Positions 8,227 through 15,931 of a stretch of 64,000 nt of DNA are shown here, piece after piece. Location of the stretch: positions 186,001-250,000 of the forward strand of contig NZ_JQAZ01000001.1 of the NCBI RefSeq assembly GCF_001437205.1, read 5' to 3'. Below the pieces are notes generated by a model that was given only the letters and a program-made list of their open reading frames with translations, was not told the DNA's origin and made no database searches. Every line of letters begins with the position of its first letter. Position 1 is the stretch's first letter. Position numbers and translations under genes: made by a program. Source of the stretch: Lactobacillus selangorensis. GTDB taxonomy: Bacteria; Bacillota; Bacilli; Lactobacillales; Lactobacillaceae.

Positions 8227-8784
8227 TTAAGCTTGAATACCAACGGCGTATTTACGCAGGTTATAACTGTTTTCAAACTTTTCACTGCTGATCCAGTAGG
8301 TCGTTCCATTGCTAGGGTCAACGATATGATACCCTTCCTCAGGAGCGTAGCCATCGAGCAAGACAGTATGAAAATTAACAATACCGATTCCCCAGTCGTA
8401 ACGCCGGAATTCAGGCCAGTTGAATTTCAAGGGCGCCCAAATAATAATCGGCGTTGCCTTCACGAGCGCAGCCTGCAATTGCAGCGGTGTTTTGCCGCTA
8501 AGATTGACGACATCATCAGTGTAGCGGCGGAGCCATTCAACCAGCGGCTTGGGCAGAATCGTTGCACAAGCATCTGGAGTTTCTGCAAAAAGATTCCCGC
8601 TGAAACCATGATGTGGGTCATGGTCAGCGGCAATGGGCATCGTAGTAATGAATTGATCGAGCGTTGTGTTTAACAAAATCCCTTGGTAATGGAGTGCAGC
8701 CAGTGCACAGGCGGCTTCATAGCCATCGGTCAGTTTATAGGCGCGTTGGTCGATCGGTGTCACGCCAAGTGTTTTAGTAAGCAA
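8227..8784 (-). CDS. C39-like papain-fold protein lacking the usual catalytic Cys
   Basis: The 185-residue protein reads TTG as start, with AGAAGG seven bases upstream. It has the C39-like layout: an N-terminal LTDGYEAACALAALHYQG helix, a His strand (FHTVLLDGY, H139) and the Asp turn (VDPSNGTTYW, D156). Family members carry GCE at the helix start (as the 21168-21941 protein does), but here it is GYE (Tyr22), with a Cys four residues later. There is no signal peptide. It may be a non-proteolytic or cytosolic relative. It is adjacent to, but divergent from, the polB gene. Confidence 0.75.
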   Translation of the reverse strand: MLTKTLGVTPIDQRAYKLTDGYEAACALAALHYQGILLNTTLDQFITTMPIAADHDPHHGFSGNLFAETPDACATILPKPLVEWLRRYTDDVVNLSGKTPLQLQAALVKATPIIIWAPLKFNWPEFRRYDWGIGIVNFHTVLLDGYAPEEGYHIVDPSNGTTYWISSEKFENSYNLRKYAVGIQA

Positions 8785-8886
8785 TTGAATTCCTTCTATC
8801 GGCGTATTTTTAATAAGTCTAGTTTAGCCAAAAAAGTCCGGAAGTACAAAGAAAAACACTTCTCCCCAAAGGTGTTTGCAGCCGTG

Positions 8887-8892
8887 TATACT
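8887..8892 (+). promoter_or_regulatory. polB -10 element
   Basis: TATACT, 21 bases upstream of the ATG. It shares GTTTGCA and GTGTATACTA with the SOS-type promoter at 10694-10721, but no complete LexA box is present and the -35 is poor. Confidence 0.4.
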
Positions 8893-8912
8893 AGAATTGA
8901 GAAGGTGTGGAA

Positions 8913-10673
8913 ATGGCAAAACAATATGTGTTTGATATTGAAAGTTTAAAGCATGATGATTTGGTCACCTTTATGACACTCGATCGGCAGCAAATTGCGA
9001 TTTATCATAAAGGACAAGCACAACTGCCGGCGGGTGATTATCAATTATTGCCAGATGCACAGGCACTAAATGATTTCGTCAAGGATGCCGTTTTAATCAG
9101 TTTTAACGGCCATCAGTACGATGACTATGTTCTTGCACCCATGCTGGCCGATGCGACGCCAGAGGACGTGCGAGCCGTCTCTGATAAGATTATTCACAGC
9201 CATGGACAGACGTTCCGGCTGCATCTGCCCCGCATCGCCAATATCGACCTTGATACCCATGCCGACGACCACCGCTGGTCATTGAAGTCGCTTGAAAGCC
9301 AGATGGGGTTGAACATCGAAGAAACGGCCATCGATTTTAATCGTGAAGCGCCACTAACGGCGGACGAATTGGCCGCTGAGGTGCATTATAATATCAACGA
9401 CGTTAAGGCGACCGCCGCCGTGTATGCAATGCGGCGGCCCAACTATTTCGATGCGAATGCCGCCTTGATCAAAGCATTTAAGCTGCCCCGAACGGCCTAT
9501 AACTGGGGGCAGGGTGCTTTAGTCCGCAATGTTTTAGTGCCGGCGAAAGAACCTGCAATTCCAAAGTGGCCGGCCTATGAAACACATTATTGCGGCGAAC
9601 AGATGCTGAATCGGCTGCCAGAAATAGTTCGCACAGCCTACCAGGCCTATTTTAATGGCGCTGCTTTTCCCAAAGTGATTCCAGTCGAATTAGGCCGTTG
9701 CGAACTCGATTTCAGTTTAGGCGGTTTGCATGGGGTGACCGCTCGATCGCAATATCAAGATGTGCAGCGAGTTGATATTCAGTCGATGTACCCGACGCTG
9801 ATTATTCAAACGAATGCGCTCGGTGATGCGGCGACACAACGATATGCGGCCATTTACAAACAACGGCTGCAGCTGAAGGCGACTAATCCGAACGATCCGC
9901 TCAATACGGCCTTGAAACTCGTTTTGAATCGGACCAGCGGCTTGATGGATGCGCGTTTCGAACAAAAAGTGGCCAACCCATTGGGAATGCGTTCGCTGCG
10001 AATCATTGGCCAAGCAGTTACCTATGAATTGGCCGCCGAGCTATATCATGCTGGGTATCAGCTGCTCAACGTCAATACAGATGGTTTGTATTTTACGGGC
10101 GCCGGCAATGGCACCGCCCAATTATTGATTGCGAATTGGGAACAGCGTTATCACTTTACAACGGCACAGCAGCATTATCAGCGCCTAATCCAAAAGGACG
10201 TCAATAACTATTTCACACTGGACGATGACCAGCAGATTGCGGTTCACGGCGGCGATGTGGGTCGTTATTTCGGCTTCAATTATGAACGAGCCAGCCAGCT
10301 GCCGGCTATTATCGACCGAGCCATTGTGGACCACTTATTGTTCGACCAGCCGCTTGAAACCATTCTGAGTGAACGGCGGTCCGAACTGTTCTGGTTTGCC
10401 TTTAATGTCAAGGTTGCTAAAAATTATCAGTTTTTGACTGATGCAGATGGGACACACTACCAGAAAGTTGACCGGCTGTTTGCTGTGACAGACGGCAAAT
10501 TATATCGGCAGGAAAATACGGACGGCAAGTCGGCCAAAATCCGGTCGCTGCCGGAAAGTGCGGCCATCGAGAATGCCAATTTGGAATCGGTTGCTCCGAA
10601 TACTTTGGCCCTTGATTTACCGACATATCAAGCTTTAATCACGAAGCACCTGAAGGGGTGGCAGAAAAATTAA
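8913..10673 (+). CDS. Family-B DNA polymerase with 3'-5' exonuclease
   Basis: The 586-residue protein has all family-B landmarks in order. Exonuclease: FDIES (D8, E10), FNGHQYD (N65, D70), YNINDV (Y159, D163). Polymerase: motif A VDIQSMYP (D288), motif B around KLVLNRTSG (K335, N339), motif C VNTDGLYF (D390). In motif C the first Asp of the usual DTD is Asn, as in a number of phage enzymes; the metal-binding second Asp is kept. ATG at 8913 is chosen over an in-frame GTG at 8907 because GAGAAGG fits it. Replication in Firmicutes uses family C and A enzymes, so this gene is an accessory, probably phage- or plasmid-derived acquisition. No phage genes flank it. A specialised replication or repair role is inference. 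Confidence 0.88.
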   Translation: MAKQYVFDIESLKHDDLVTFMTLDRQQIAIYHKGQAQLPAGDYQLLPDAQALNDFVKDAVLISFNGHQYDDYVLAPMLADATPEDVRAVSDKIIHSHGQTFRLHLPRIANIDLDTHADDHRWSLKSLESQMGLNIEETAIDFNREAPLTADELAAEVHYNINDVKATAAVYAMRRPNYFDANAALIKAFKLPRTAYNWGQGALVRNVLVPAKEPAIPKWPAYETHYCGEQMLNRLPEIVRTAYQAYFNGAAFPKVIPVELGRCELDFSLGGLHGVTARSQYQDVQRVDIQSMYPTLIIQTNALGDAATQRYAAIYKQRLQLKATNPNDPLNTALKLVLNRTSGLMDARFEQKVANPLGMRSLRIIGQAVTYELAAELYHAGYQLLNVNTDGLYFTGAGNGTAQLLIANWEQRYHFTTAQQHYQRLIQKDVNNYFTLDDDQQIAVHGGDVGRYFGFNYERASQLPAIIDRAIVDHLLFDQPLETILSERRSELFWFAFNVKVAKNYQFLTDADGTHYQKVDRLFAVTDGKLYRQENTDGKSAKIRSLPESAAIENANLESVAPNTLALDLPTYQALITKHLKGWQKN

Positions 10674-10682
10674 AGTAGATTG

Positions 10683-10696
10683 CGAACATACGTTTG
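10683..10696 (+). promoter_or_regulatory. LexA (SOS) box
   Basis: CGAACATACGTTTG matches the Gram-positive LexA/DinR consensus (CGAAC-N4-GTTCG) in 13 of 14 counted positions, ignoring the free spacer. It overlaps the -35 hexamer of the following promoter, as expected for a repressed SOS promoter. Confidence 0.75.
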
Positions 10697-10721
10697 CATT
10701 TTCTTAAAAAGCGTGTATACT
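10694..10721 (+). promoter_or_regulatory. SOS-type promoter
   Basis: TTGCAT (10694-10699), 16 bp, TATACT (10716-10721). Predicted start near 10728. Confidence 0.7.
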
Positions 10722-10727
10722 AAGAGT

Positions 10728-10803
10728 CATAGAAGTCATCTAGACTCCTCAATTTCCCGATTTTTCGCCGTCAGATCGAACCAGTCTGATGGCGTTTTTG
10801 ATA
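10728..10803 (+). ncRNA. Candidate LexA-controlled small RNA (about 75 nt)
   Basis: Between the predicted start and the terminator there is no ATG, GTG or TTG start with a ribosome binding site. The 40-odd bases before the terminator hairpin contain a CUCCUC stretch (10745-10750) able to pair with Shine-Dalgarno sequences. The terminator is the 3' end. This is inference from promoter plus terminator spacing; expression is not shown. The alternative is that a small SOS gene was lost and only its promoter and terminator remain. Confidence 0.45.
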
Positions 10804-10804
10804 C
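10770..10804 (+). terminator. Terminator of the short SOS transcript
   Basis: CGCCGTCAGA pairs with TCTGATGGCG around TCGAACCAG, followed by TTTTT. Confidence 0.8.
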
Positions 10805-10807
10805 CCC

Positions 10808-10846
10808 AAAAGGGCCGCCCTCACAATTTGTGAAGGCGGCCCTTTT
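10808..10846 (-). terminator. Strong terminator for the 10859-11653 gene
   Basis: AAAAGGGCCGCC and GGCGGCCCTTTT form a long stem, extended inside by TCACAA/TTGTGA. It has T-tails on both strands. Confidence 0.9.
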
Positions 10847-10858
10847 CGTTGGCCTTTT

Positions 10859-11653
10859 TTATAAAGCTTTTAAAATCGCTTGCGGCTGGGTAACCATTAG
10901 ATAATGATTCGTCTTGGGAACGGTAATCAATTGGGCCCCTTCACCGGCAAGGTGCCAGGCCGACTGAACGGCGGCATTGTCGATCGTCTGTTCGAATTCG
11001 GAACGAATCAAGGTCGTGTGCTCCGGAAGGGCATAATGATGCCGCTGCAGATCGTTATAGACATGCAAATAAACGGCATCGAGCACGTGGTTGCTGTATT
11101 GTTCGTCCTGGCGGCGATAGTCATGGTACATGGCGATATAGAGGGCCTGCTGGCTGACTTCGTCGAAAGTCACACCACTGGCCCGCATGCCGCTGATTTG
11201 GGTCAGAATCGCCGCTGAGAGCAGATTGACGGTGTCAAACTGCGGCAAAGGAATCTCGGTGAGCGGATCTGGCAACAGGCGTGGATCGTGGTAGCCGCCG
11301 TCTAAGAATAGATAGTGGTCGGGTGTGATTTGTTTCTGAATGCTTTCGACAATCCAAGCGGCGATTCCGCTAGCGACGATCGTATACTGCTTGACTTGTA
11401 AAGCTTTGATCCAGTTGATGATGTCTTTTCCAAAACTAGCCACCGTTTGGGGGCCACGTGCGGCTGAATGACCATGGTAGCGAAAATCCATGGCAAAACA
11501 ATTGGCGGTGGTGCAATTTCGCATCACTTGTGCATAAACCGTTTTATTGATCGCAAGGTCATGCAGAAAAAGAATGTTCTGGGTACTCTCATTATCTTTG
11601 GCGAGATAGCTCATTAAAAAATCTTGCGATAAAAAACTTTGTTCCGTAATCAT
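10859..11653 (-). CDS. Alpha/beta-hydrolase-fold protein, nucleophile not conserved
   Basis: The 264-residue protein has the fold's signposts: FLHDLA (oxyanion strand), DFRYHGHS (about 56-63), an acid-bearing FLDGG strand and a C-terminal TNHYLMV His. At the nucleophile elbow, where relatives have GHSMGG, it reads VASGIAA (93-99), so the Ser of GxSxG is replaced by Gly with a Ser one position earlier. It may be inactive, or use a different residue. The ATG chosen has GGAAGG eight bases upstream; a TTG nine codons earlier is less likely. The substrate is unknown. Monocistronic. Confidence 0.7.
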   Translation of the reverse strand: MITEQSFLSQDFLMSYLAKDNESTQNILFLHDLAINKTVYAQVMRNCTTANCFAMDFRYHGHSAARGPQTVASFGKDIINWIKALQVKQYTIVASGIAAWIVESIQKQITPDHYLFLDGGYHDPRLLPDPLTEIPLPQFDTVNLLSAAILTQISGMRASGVTFDEVSQQALYIAMYHDYRRQDEQYSNHVLDAVYLHVYNDLQRHHYALPEHTTLIRSEFEQTIDNAAVQSAWHLAGEGAQLITVPKTNHYLMVTQPQAILKAL

Positions 11654-11767
11654 TGCAACTGTCCTTCCCGTGTCCAACAATTTGTTGTACGCTTATCCTA
11701 ATACGAGTTTAACATAAAGTATTTGATTAGAAAGATTAAAATTAAAGTAAGAAACGAGGAAAATAAA

Positions 11768-12232
11768 ATGGAACGGATTCGAATCGAAGCGGTTCAGGGA
11801 CCACGAGCTTCTTATTTAGATGATTTATTAGTCGGCGATGCTGATGTCCAGCAGATCGGTCATTATTTGAATCAGGGGGAACTCGATGTGGTCTACGTCG
11901 GAAACGAAAAGGTTGGGGTCGCCCAGCTGATTCCGATTGATGACAAAACAATCGAGTTAAAAAACATCGGAATTCATGCTAAATGGCAGCGGCGTGGGAT
12001 TGGCGGCCAAGTGGTGCGTTATCTGATGCACCAATCGGCGGCCCATTATCAGACCATGCTGGTCGGAACAGCTAACAGCAGCATTGGCAATATTATTTTT
12101 TATCAGCGGCTCGGGTTTCGGATGTATGCCGTCAAACGGGGCTTTTTTGACCAGTACAGCGAACCGATTTATGAAAATGATATTCAGGCTCATGATATGC
12201 TGCTGTTTACGCAGAACCTGGCCGGCCGTTAA
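11768..12232 (+). CDS. GNAT-family N-acetyltransferase
   Basis: The 154-residue protein has the acetyl-CoA binding signature of GNAT enzymes: the beta4 strand IELKNIGIHAKWQRRGIGGQVVRYL with the R/Q-x-x-G-x-G/A loop (QRRGIG), and the later NIIFYQRLGFR segment. It probably transfers an acetyl group to an amine on a small molecule or protein; the acceptor is unknown. The ATG is preceded by ACGAGGA. An in-frame ATG 15 codons upstream lies in AT-rich sequence without a site. It is followed closely by the aldo/keto reductase. Confidence 0.85.
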   Translation: MERIRIEAVQGPRASYLDDLLVGDADVQQIGHYLNQGELDVVYVGNEKVGVAQLIPIDDKTIELKNIGIHAKWQRRGIGGQVVRYLMHQSAAHYQTMLVGTANSSIGNIIFYQRLGFRMYAVKRGFFDQYSEPIYENDIQAHDMLLFTQNLAGR

Positions 12233-12306
12233 CGGAGAAAGTTTGCTTGACCTGCAGGGTTCGATGACCCTAAAATGAAAGCAGAAAATCAGAGGATGTG
12301 AGTAAA

Positions 12307-13302
12307 ATGTATGAAGCAGATTCACAGCGTTATCAGAAATTACCCATCCGGCGTGTTGGCGACACTGGGTTACAATTACCGGCTATTTCGTTAGGGTTAT
12401 GGCATCATTTTACTGATACGGATCCGTATACGGACCGGCGGCAGTTGATTGACACGGCGTTTGATGAAGGTGTCTTCAGTTTTGACTGTGCCAATCATTA
12501 TGGCAATCCATTCGGTTCGGCCGAACGGCTGCTTGGCCGGGTATTGGCGACCGATTTGAAACCGTATCGGCAAGAATTGGTGATCACGACGAAGGTCGGC
12601 TATGAAATCTTCCCAGGTCCATACGGGGTGATGGGGTCCCGCAAGTCGATCTTGCAGGGCATCGATGCCAGTTTAAAGCGGCTCAAGACCGATTATGTCG
12701 ATATCTATTATATGCACCGGCTCGATCCGGACACGTCGCTCGAAGAAACGGCGGCCGCATTAGATCAAGTGGTCCGTGAAGGCAAGGCCCTTTATATCGG
12801 GGTCTCAAACTTCGAAACAGCTCAGGCAAAAGAAATGATTCGGCTGTTCAAGAAGCTTGGCACGCCGTTTGTTGTTGACCAAATGTCTTATAACATGATG
12901 AACCGCAACGTCGAAACAAGCGGTTTGATGTCGTTGCTGGAAGAAAACCATAAGGGAATCGTGGCTTACGGGCCGTTAGCAGAAGGCTTGCTGAGCGATC
13001 GGTACTTAAACGGCATTCCAGATACTTATCAGCCGCATCCGACCAACCAGGAGATTTTTAAGAATGGCAAGGGTGTTGTTGAAAAGAAACTGCAGCAACT
13101 AAATCAGATTGCCCAGCAGCGGGGGCAGAGCTTGTCGCAAATGGCTTTAGCTTGGCTGCTGCGGAACGAAGCTGTGGCGAGTGTCATTATCGGCACGACC
13201 AGCATTGCCCATCTCAAGGATGATTTGGAAGCGGGCAACAACCTTGAGTTCAGTGTCGATGAACTGACCCAGATTGATCATATTTTAAGTCTGACCAAAT
13301 AG
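12307..13302 (+). CDS. Aldo/keto reductase (YghZ/Gpr-like)
   Basis: This 331-residue NADPH-dependent oxidoreductase belongs to the AKR subgroup close to E. coli YghZ (L-glyceraldehyde 3-phosphate reductase). The catalytic tetrad is visible: FDCANHYG (Asp, Tyr), TTKVGY (Lys) and YYMHRLD (His). The coenzyme-binding end includes VIIGTTSIAHL. The N-terminal MYEADSQRYQKLPIRRVGDTGL is typical of that group. AGAGGA lies ten bases before this ATG; an in-frame GTG three codons earlier is too close to it. It probably reduces short aldehydes such as methylglyoxal or triose phosphates. Confidence 0.92.
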   Translation: MYEADSQRYQKLPIRRVGDTGLQLPAISLGLWHHFTDTDPYTDRRQLIDTAFDEGVFSFDCANHYGNPFGSAERLLGRVLATDLKPYRQELVITTKVGYEIFPGPYGVMGSRKSILQGIDASLKRLKTDYVDIYYMHRLDPDTSLEETAAALDQVVREGKALYIGVSNFETAQAKEMIRLFKKLGTPFVVDQMSYNMMNRNVETSGLMSLLEENHKGIVAYGPLAEGLLSDRYLNGIPDTYQPHPTNQEIFKNGKGVVEKKLQQLNQIAQQRGQSLSQMALAWLLRNEAVASVIIGTTSIAHLKDDLEAGNNLEFSVDELTQIDHILSLTK

Positions 13303-13308
13303 TGTGAT

Positions 13309-13338
13309 TGGAGGACTGACAGCCGGTTCTCCTTTTTG
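13309..13338 (+). terminator. Terminator after the aldo/keto reductase
   Basis: GGAGGAC and GTTCTCC pair (one wobble), then TTTTT. Confidence 0.65.
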
Positions 13339-13375
13339 ATGGCTTCAATTCGCAAAACAGGAGGTTCACAAGCAG

Positions 13376-14089
13376 ATGGAAAAAGAACAGTTAGCTGCCT
13401 ATCAGGCACAAACCAAAAGTGTCACAGGGCGCTATTTTTATGCGGAAGTAAAAGCACAGCTGGATCATCATATGCCGGCTGGCAAACGGGTACTCGATTT
13501 TGGCAGCGGCTTAGGGATTACAGCTGATGTCTTGGCGTCTGATTTGGCGGTTACGGCGTATGAACCCGATGCTGATTTACGGGCCCACGCCGTCCATCAA
13601 CACGATTACCAAACAATTGGCGGCGACTGGGCGGCCTTCAAACAATGGCTGACAGCACAAGCACCCTTCGACTTGATTTTATGTCACAACGTGCTTGAAT
13701 ACGTGCCGAATCCGTCCGAAGTAGCTGCCTTTTTAGGGACACACCTTGCCGATGGCGGCCGGTTATCGATTATCAAACAGAATCGGGCTGGTCGGGTTCT
13801 CAATGCGGCAATCGGGCAAGATGACGTCGATCAGGCACAAGCTGTTTTAGACGGTTCGCTAGCAGATTCGCCGTTCTTCGGCACGATTCATTATTATTCG
13901 AACGCCGATTTGCAGGTGTGGTTGCTGGGGACGAATACGAAACGGCTGGCGAAGCTCGGAATTCGCAATTTCTATGGGTTCCATGAACAGCCCTATACGG
14001 ATGAAGCGCTGCAATTGGAGCTGGCGGTCTGCACAGAACCGGCCTATCGGGCGGTCGCTTATTATAATCACATCATTGTCGGTAAATAA
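13376..14089 (+). CDS. SAM-dependent methyltransferase, class I
   Basis: The 237-residue protein has a Rossmann methyltransferase core: motif I VLDFGSGLGITADVLA (about 39-54), the acidic AYEPDADL after strand beta2, and FDLILCHNVLEYVPNP at motif IV/post-IV. The layout resembles the SmtA/CmoM group that methylates tRNA carboxymethoxyuridine, but the similarity is only in the general fold, so the substrate is open. An AGGAGG precedes the ATG with slightly long spacing. It follows the reductase after a terminator. Confidence 0.85.
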   Translation: MEKEQLAAYQAQTKSVTGRYFYAEVKAQLDHHMPAGKRVLDFGSGLGITADVLASDLAVTAYEPDADLRAHAVHQHDYQTIGGDWAAFKQWLTAQAPFDLILCHNVLEYVPNPSEVAAFLGTHLADGGRLSIIKQNRAGRVLNAAIGQDDVDQAQAVLDGSLADSPFFGTIHYYSNADLQVWLLGTNTKRLAKLGIRNFYGFHEQPYTDEALQLELAVCTEPAYRAVAYYNHIIVGK

Positions 14090-14164
14090 TTCTAAGAGGG
14101 AAGGCGACCTATTTAGGGAGCCCGAACTTTTTTTATTTATTCTTAAAAATAACATTTCGCATCG

Positions 14165-14192
14165 TTGAAACTCTTTTTAAACATGCTATAAT
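14165..14192 (+). promoter_or_regulatory. Promoter of the GH25 lysozyme gene
   Basis: TTGAAA (14165-14170), 16 bp, TATAAT (14187-14192). Confidence 0.7.
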
Positions 14193-14235
14193 ATATTTAA
14201 AATAACAAATAGCTGTTTGGGGAGGCGACCATTGA

Positions 14236-14934
14236 ATGAAATGGAATGGCAAAGTGGCTTCAATGCTCGCAACAACTGTGGCAGCCTTGTTTTTCATGGG
14301 AAAGACACCACAGAACACACAAGCCGCAAACAATAATGATAAGAAAATCATCGATGTATCTGAATGGCAGTACGATATCGACTGGGCCAAAGTAGCACCG
14401 CAAATCAATTTAGCAATTTTGCGGACCCAATATGGTTCGGAAGACAATAGCGATTATAAGTTAGATGATCGCTATGCTGAAAATGTGGCTGGGGCCAAGG
14501 CCAATAAAGTACCGTTCGGGAGTTATATGTTTTCAGAATTTGCGAGTGTTCAGGACGCCAAGAATGCGGCCGATAGTTTCTACAAACATGCTGATAAAGC
14601 CAGTAAATTTTATGTGCTCGATGATGAAAAACGAGCCGGCAGCGATCCAGAACAGGATTATATCAATGCTTGGGTTCAGGAAATGCGGACATTGACCAAG
14701 AAGAAACTGGTTTTATACACCTATACCAGTTATCAACAGGAAAACAATCTCGATGCATCGCAATTTGACGGCAAATGGATTGCAAATTACCAAAGCAATC
14801 CAGGCACCGATACCGCTGATTTATGGCAGTATAGTTCCGACGGCCATTTAGACGGGATCGATCAGGCGAAGGTTGACGTCAACCTGGCGAATAATAATAC
14901 CGTTCGTGGTTGGTATTCCACCAAGAAAAGTTAA
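14236..14934 (+). CDS. Secreted GH25 lysozyme (muramidase)
   Basis: The 232-residue precursor carries an N-terminal signal peptide (about 1-30, cleavage near TQA-AN). A single GH25 catalytic domain follows, which cuts peptidoglycan between N-acetylmuramic acid and N-acetylglucosamine. Active-site features: IIDVSEWQ (Asp40) at strand 1, FYVLDDEK (Asp129/Asp130/Glu131) and DLWQYSSDG near the end. No cell-wall-binding repeats are present, so it is probably released or held weakly. GGGGAGG lies about ten bases before the ATG. It has its own promoter and a perfect terminator. A role in cell-wall turnover is likely. Confidence 0.93.
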   Translation: MKWNGKVASMLATTVAALFFMGKTPQNTQAANNNDKKIIDVSEWQYDIDWAKVAPQINLAILRTQYGSEDNSDYKLDDRYAENVAGAKANKVPFGSYMFSEFASVQDAKNAADSFYKHADKASKFYVLDDEKRAGSDPEQDYINAWVQEMRTLTKKKLVLYTYTSYQQENNLDASQFDGKWIANYQSNPGTDTADLWQYSSDGHLDGIDQAKVDVNLANNNTVRGWYSTKKS

Positions 14935-14952
14935 CTAATTTTGTAAAAAATG

Positions 14953-14975
14953 GGAACGGGCAACCGTTCCTTTTT
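14953..14975 (+). terminator. Terminator after the GH25 gene
   Basis: GGAACGG, GCAA, CCGTTCC, TTTTT: a perfect 7-bp stem with a GNRA tetraloop. Confidence 0.92.
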
Positions 14976-15068
14976 GATTTCCACCGTTTGCAGTCGAAAA
15001 GATATGGTAGAATATAGAAAACAGGCGGTCGTTGTTTTAGTGCGATCTTAGAAAAGCGGGTTTTCTAG

Positions 15069-15308
15069 ATGATTTTTTTACTGATCTTAATGATTATTGT
15101 ATTGCTGATTATTGACGGGCTGCAGCGGCGGCGCATTAAAACGCTGCGGGCATGTGTGCCGGTCAACGAGCAGCAATTGATCACAGATGCAACAGCTTTA
15201 CTGACGACGATGGATGCTTCGACAGCCATCAAGCAGCTGCGGATGGATAATCCGGCTTTGGATTTAGTTCAGGCCCAGCGCATCGTCAAAAAAGCTCAGC
15301 AGGCTTAG
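15069..15308 (+). CDS. Small membrane protein with an L7/L12-like tail
   Basis: The 79-residue protein has one N-terminal membrane helix (about 2-16) followed by a basic stretch, then a soluble part whose end (STAIKQLRMDNPALDLVQAQRIVKKAQQ) resembles the helix pattern of the ribosomal L7/L12 C-terminal domain (AIKxVRxxxxLxLxxAKxxV). Such membrane-anchored L7/L12-like proteins occur in lactobacilli with unknown function. The ATG sits after an AGAAAA-GCGGG-TTTTCT hairpin and has no strong ribosome binding site. It is close to the next gene, and both are likely co-transcribed. Confidence 0.7.
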   Translation: MIFLLILMIIVLLIIDGLQRRRIKTLRACVPVNEQQLITDATALLTTMDASTAIKQLRMDNPALDLVQAQRIVKKAQQA

Positions 15309-15325
15309 TAGTAAGGAATGAGAAA

Positions 15326-15691
15326 ATGACAAAACGAAAAGCACAGCAACAGGCGCTGTCACTGGCAACTTTTGTGATTGCGCTGGGCATTGTGCTCTAT
15401 TTAGTAGCGCATTTATTTACAGCACCAGTTGGGGGCCAATTCTTGTTTATTCTTGGATTCATTGGTTTGGCCGACGGCGTTTATCTTTTTGTCTGGCAGC
15501 GCACGCAGCGAGCCATCAAAGTGCGCTATTATGCGCAGGCACTGAAATTGTCGCCGCAACAATTGGCGGACATGGGCGATACGCAGGCAGCGCAAAGTGC
15601 CTGGCGTGATATCAATGCCAAACTGCTGCCGCAATTAGAACAAATGGCGCAGAAAAAGAAGGTCGCTCCTTTTCAATGGGAACAATCATAA
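15326..15691 (+). CDS. Two-helix membrane protein of unknown function
   Basis: The 121-residue protein has two predicted membrane helices (about 11-32 and 37-56) and a cytosolic C-terminal part of about 60 residues. AAGGAATGAG precedes the ATG. It begins 17 bases after the preceding small membrane gene, so the two form a likely pair, closed by the terminator at 15716. The family is not recognised. Confidence 0.75.
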   Translation: MTKRKAQQQALSLATFVIALGIVLYLVAHLFTAPVGGQFLFILGFIGLADGVYLFVWQRTQRAIKVRYYAQALKLSPQQLADMGDTQAAQSAWRDINAKLLPQLEQMAQKKKVAPFQWEQS

Positions 15692-15715
15692 AATCAATAT
15701 TAAAATTTAAATCAG

Positions 15716-15752
15716 CGGCGTTTCCCAGCAATGGAAGCGCCGTTTTGTTATT
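15716..15752 (+). terminator. Terminator after the 15326-15691 gene
   Basis: CGGCG-T-TTCC pairs with GGAA-G-CGCCG around CAGCAAT, with TTTTGTTATTTT after it. Confidence 0.7.
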
Positions 15753-15832
15753 TTCTGACAGAAAGAACGCAGTCAATCCAATTGTATGCGCTTTAACGGA
15801 GACAAGGCGGCCGGATGGGAAAGGCAATGTGC

Positions 15833-15931
15833 TATAATACCAATAATGTTCAATTTTTTGGGGCAGGACAGCACTCGCTGCTGTCATATAAAAGCGCGCT
15901 TGTTTGGAGCGAACGCTAGGAGGAACTTCCT
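15833..15931 (+). promoter_or_regulatory. pncB promoter region and structured leader
   Basis: TATAAT at 15833-15838 predicts a leader of about 85 bases. It contains a perfect GACAGCA/TGCTGTC hairpin (15867-15885) and a second hairpin using CGCT/AGCG (15893-15917) that ends where AGGAGG begins. No known riboswitch was recognised; translational control is possible. Confidence 0.4.

Noticed and set aside
8864-8892. LexA box at the polB promoter
   Set aside because: Only the right half (GTTTG) matches; the left half does not. The neighbouring box at 10683 is the real match.
15839-15931. Known NAD-type riboswitch before pncB
   Set aside because: No conserved NAD-riboswitch motif could be recognised; only generic hairpins are visible.
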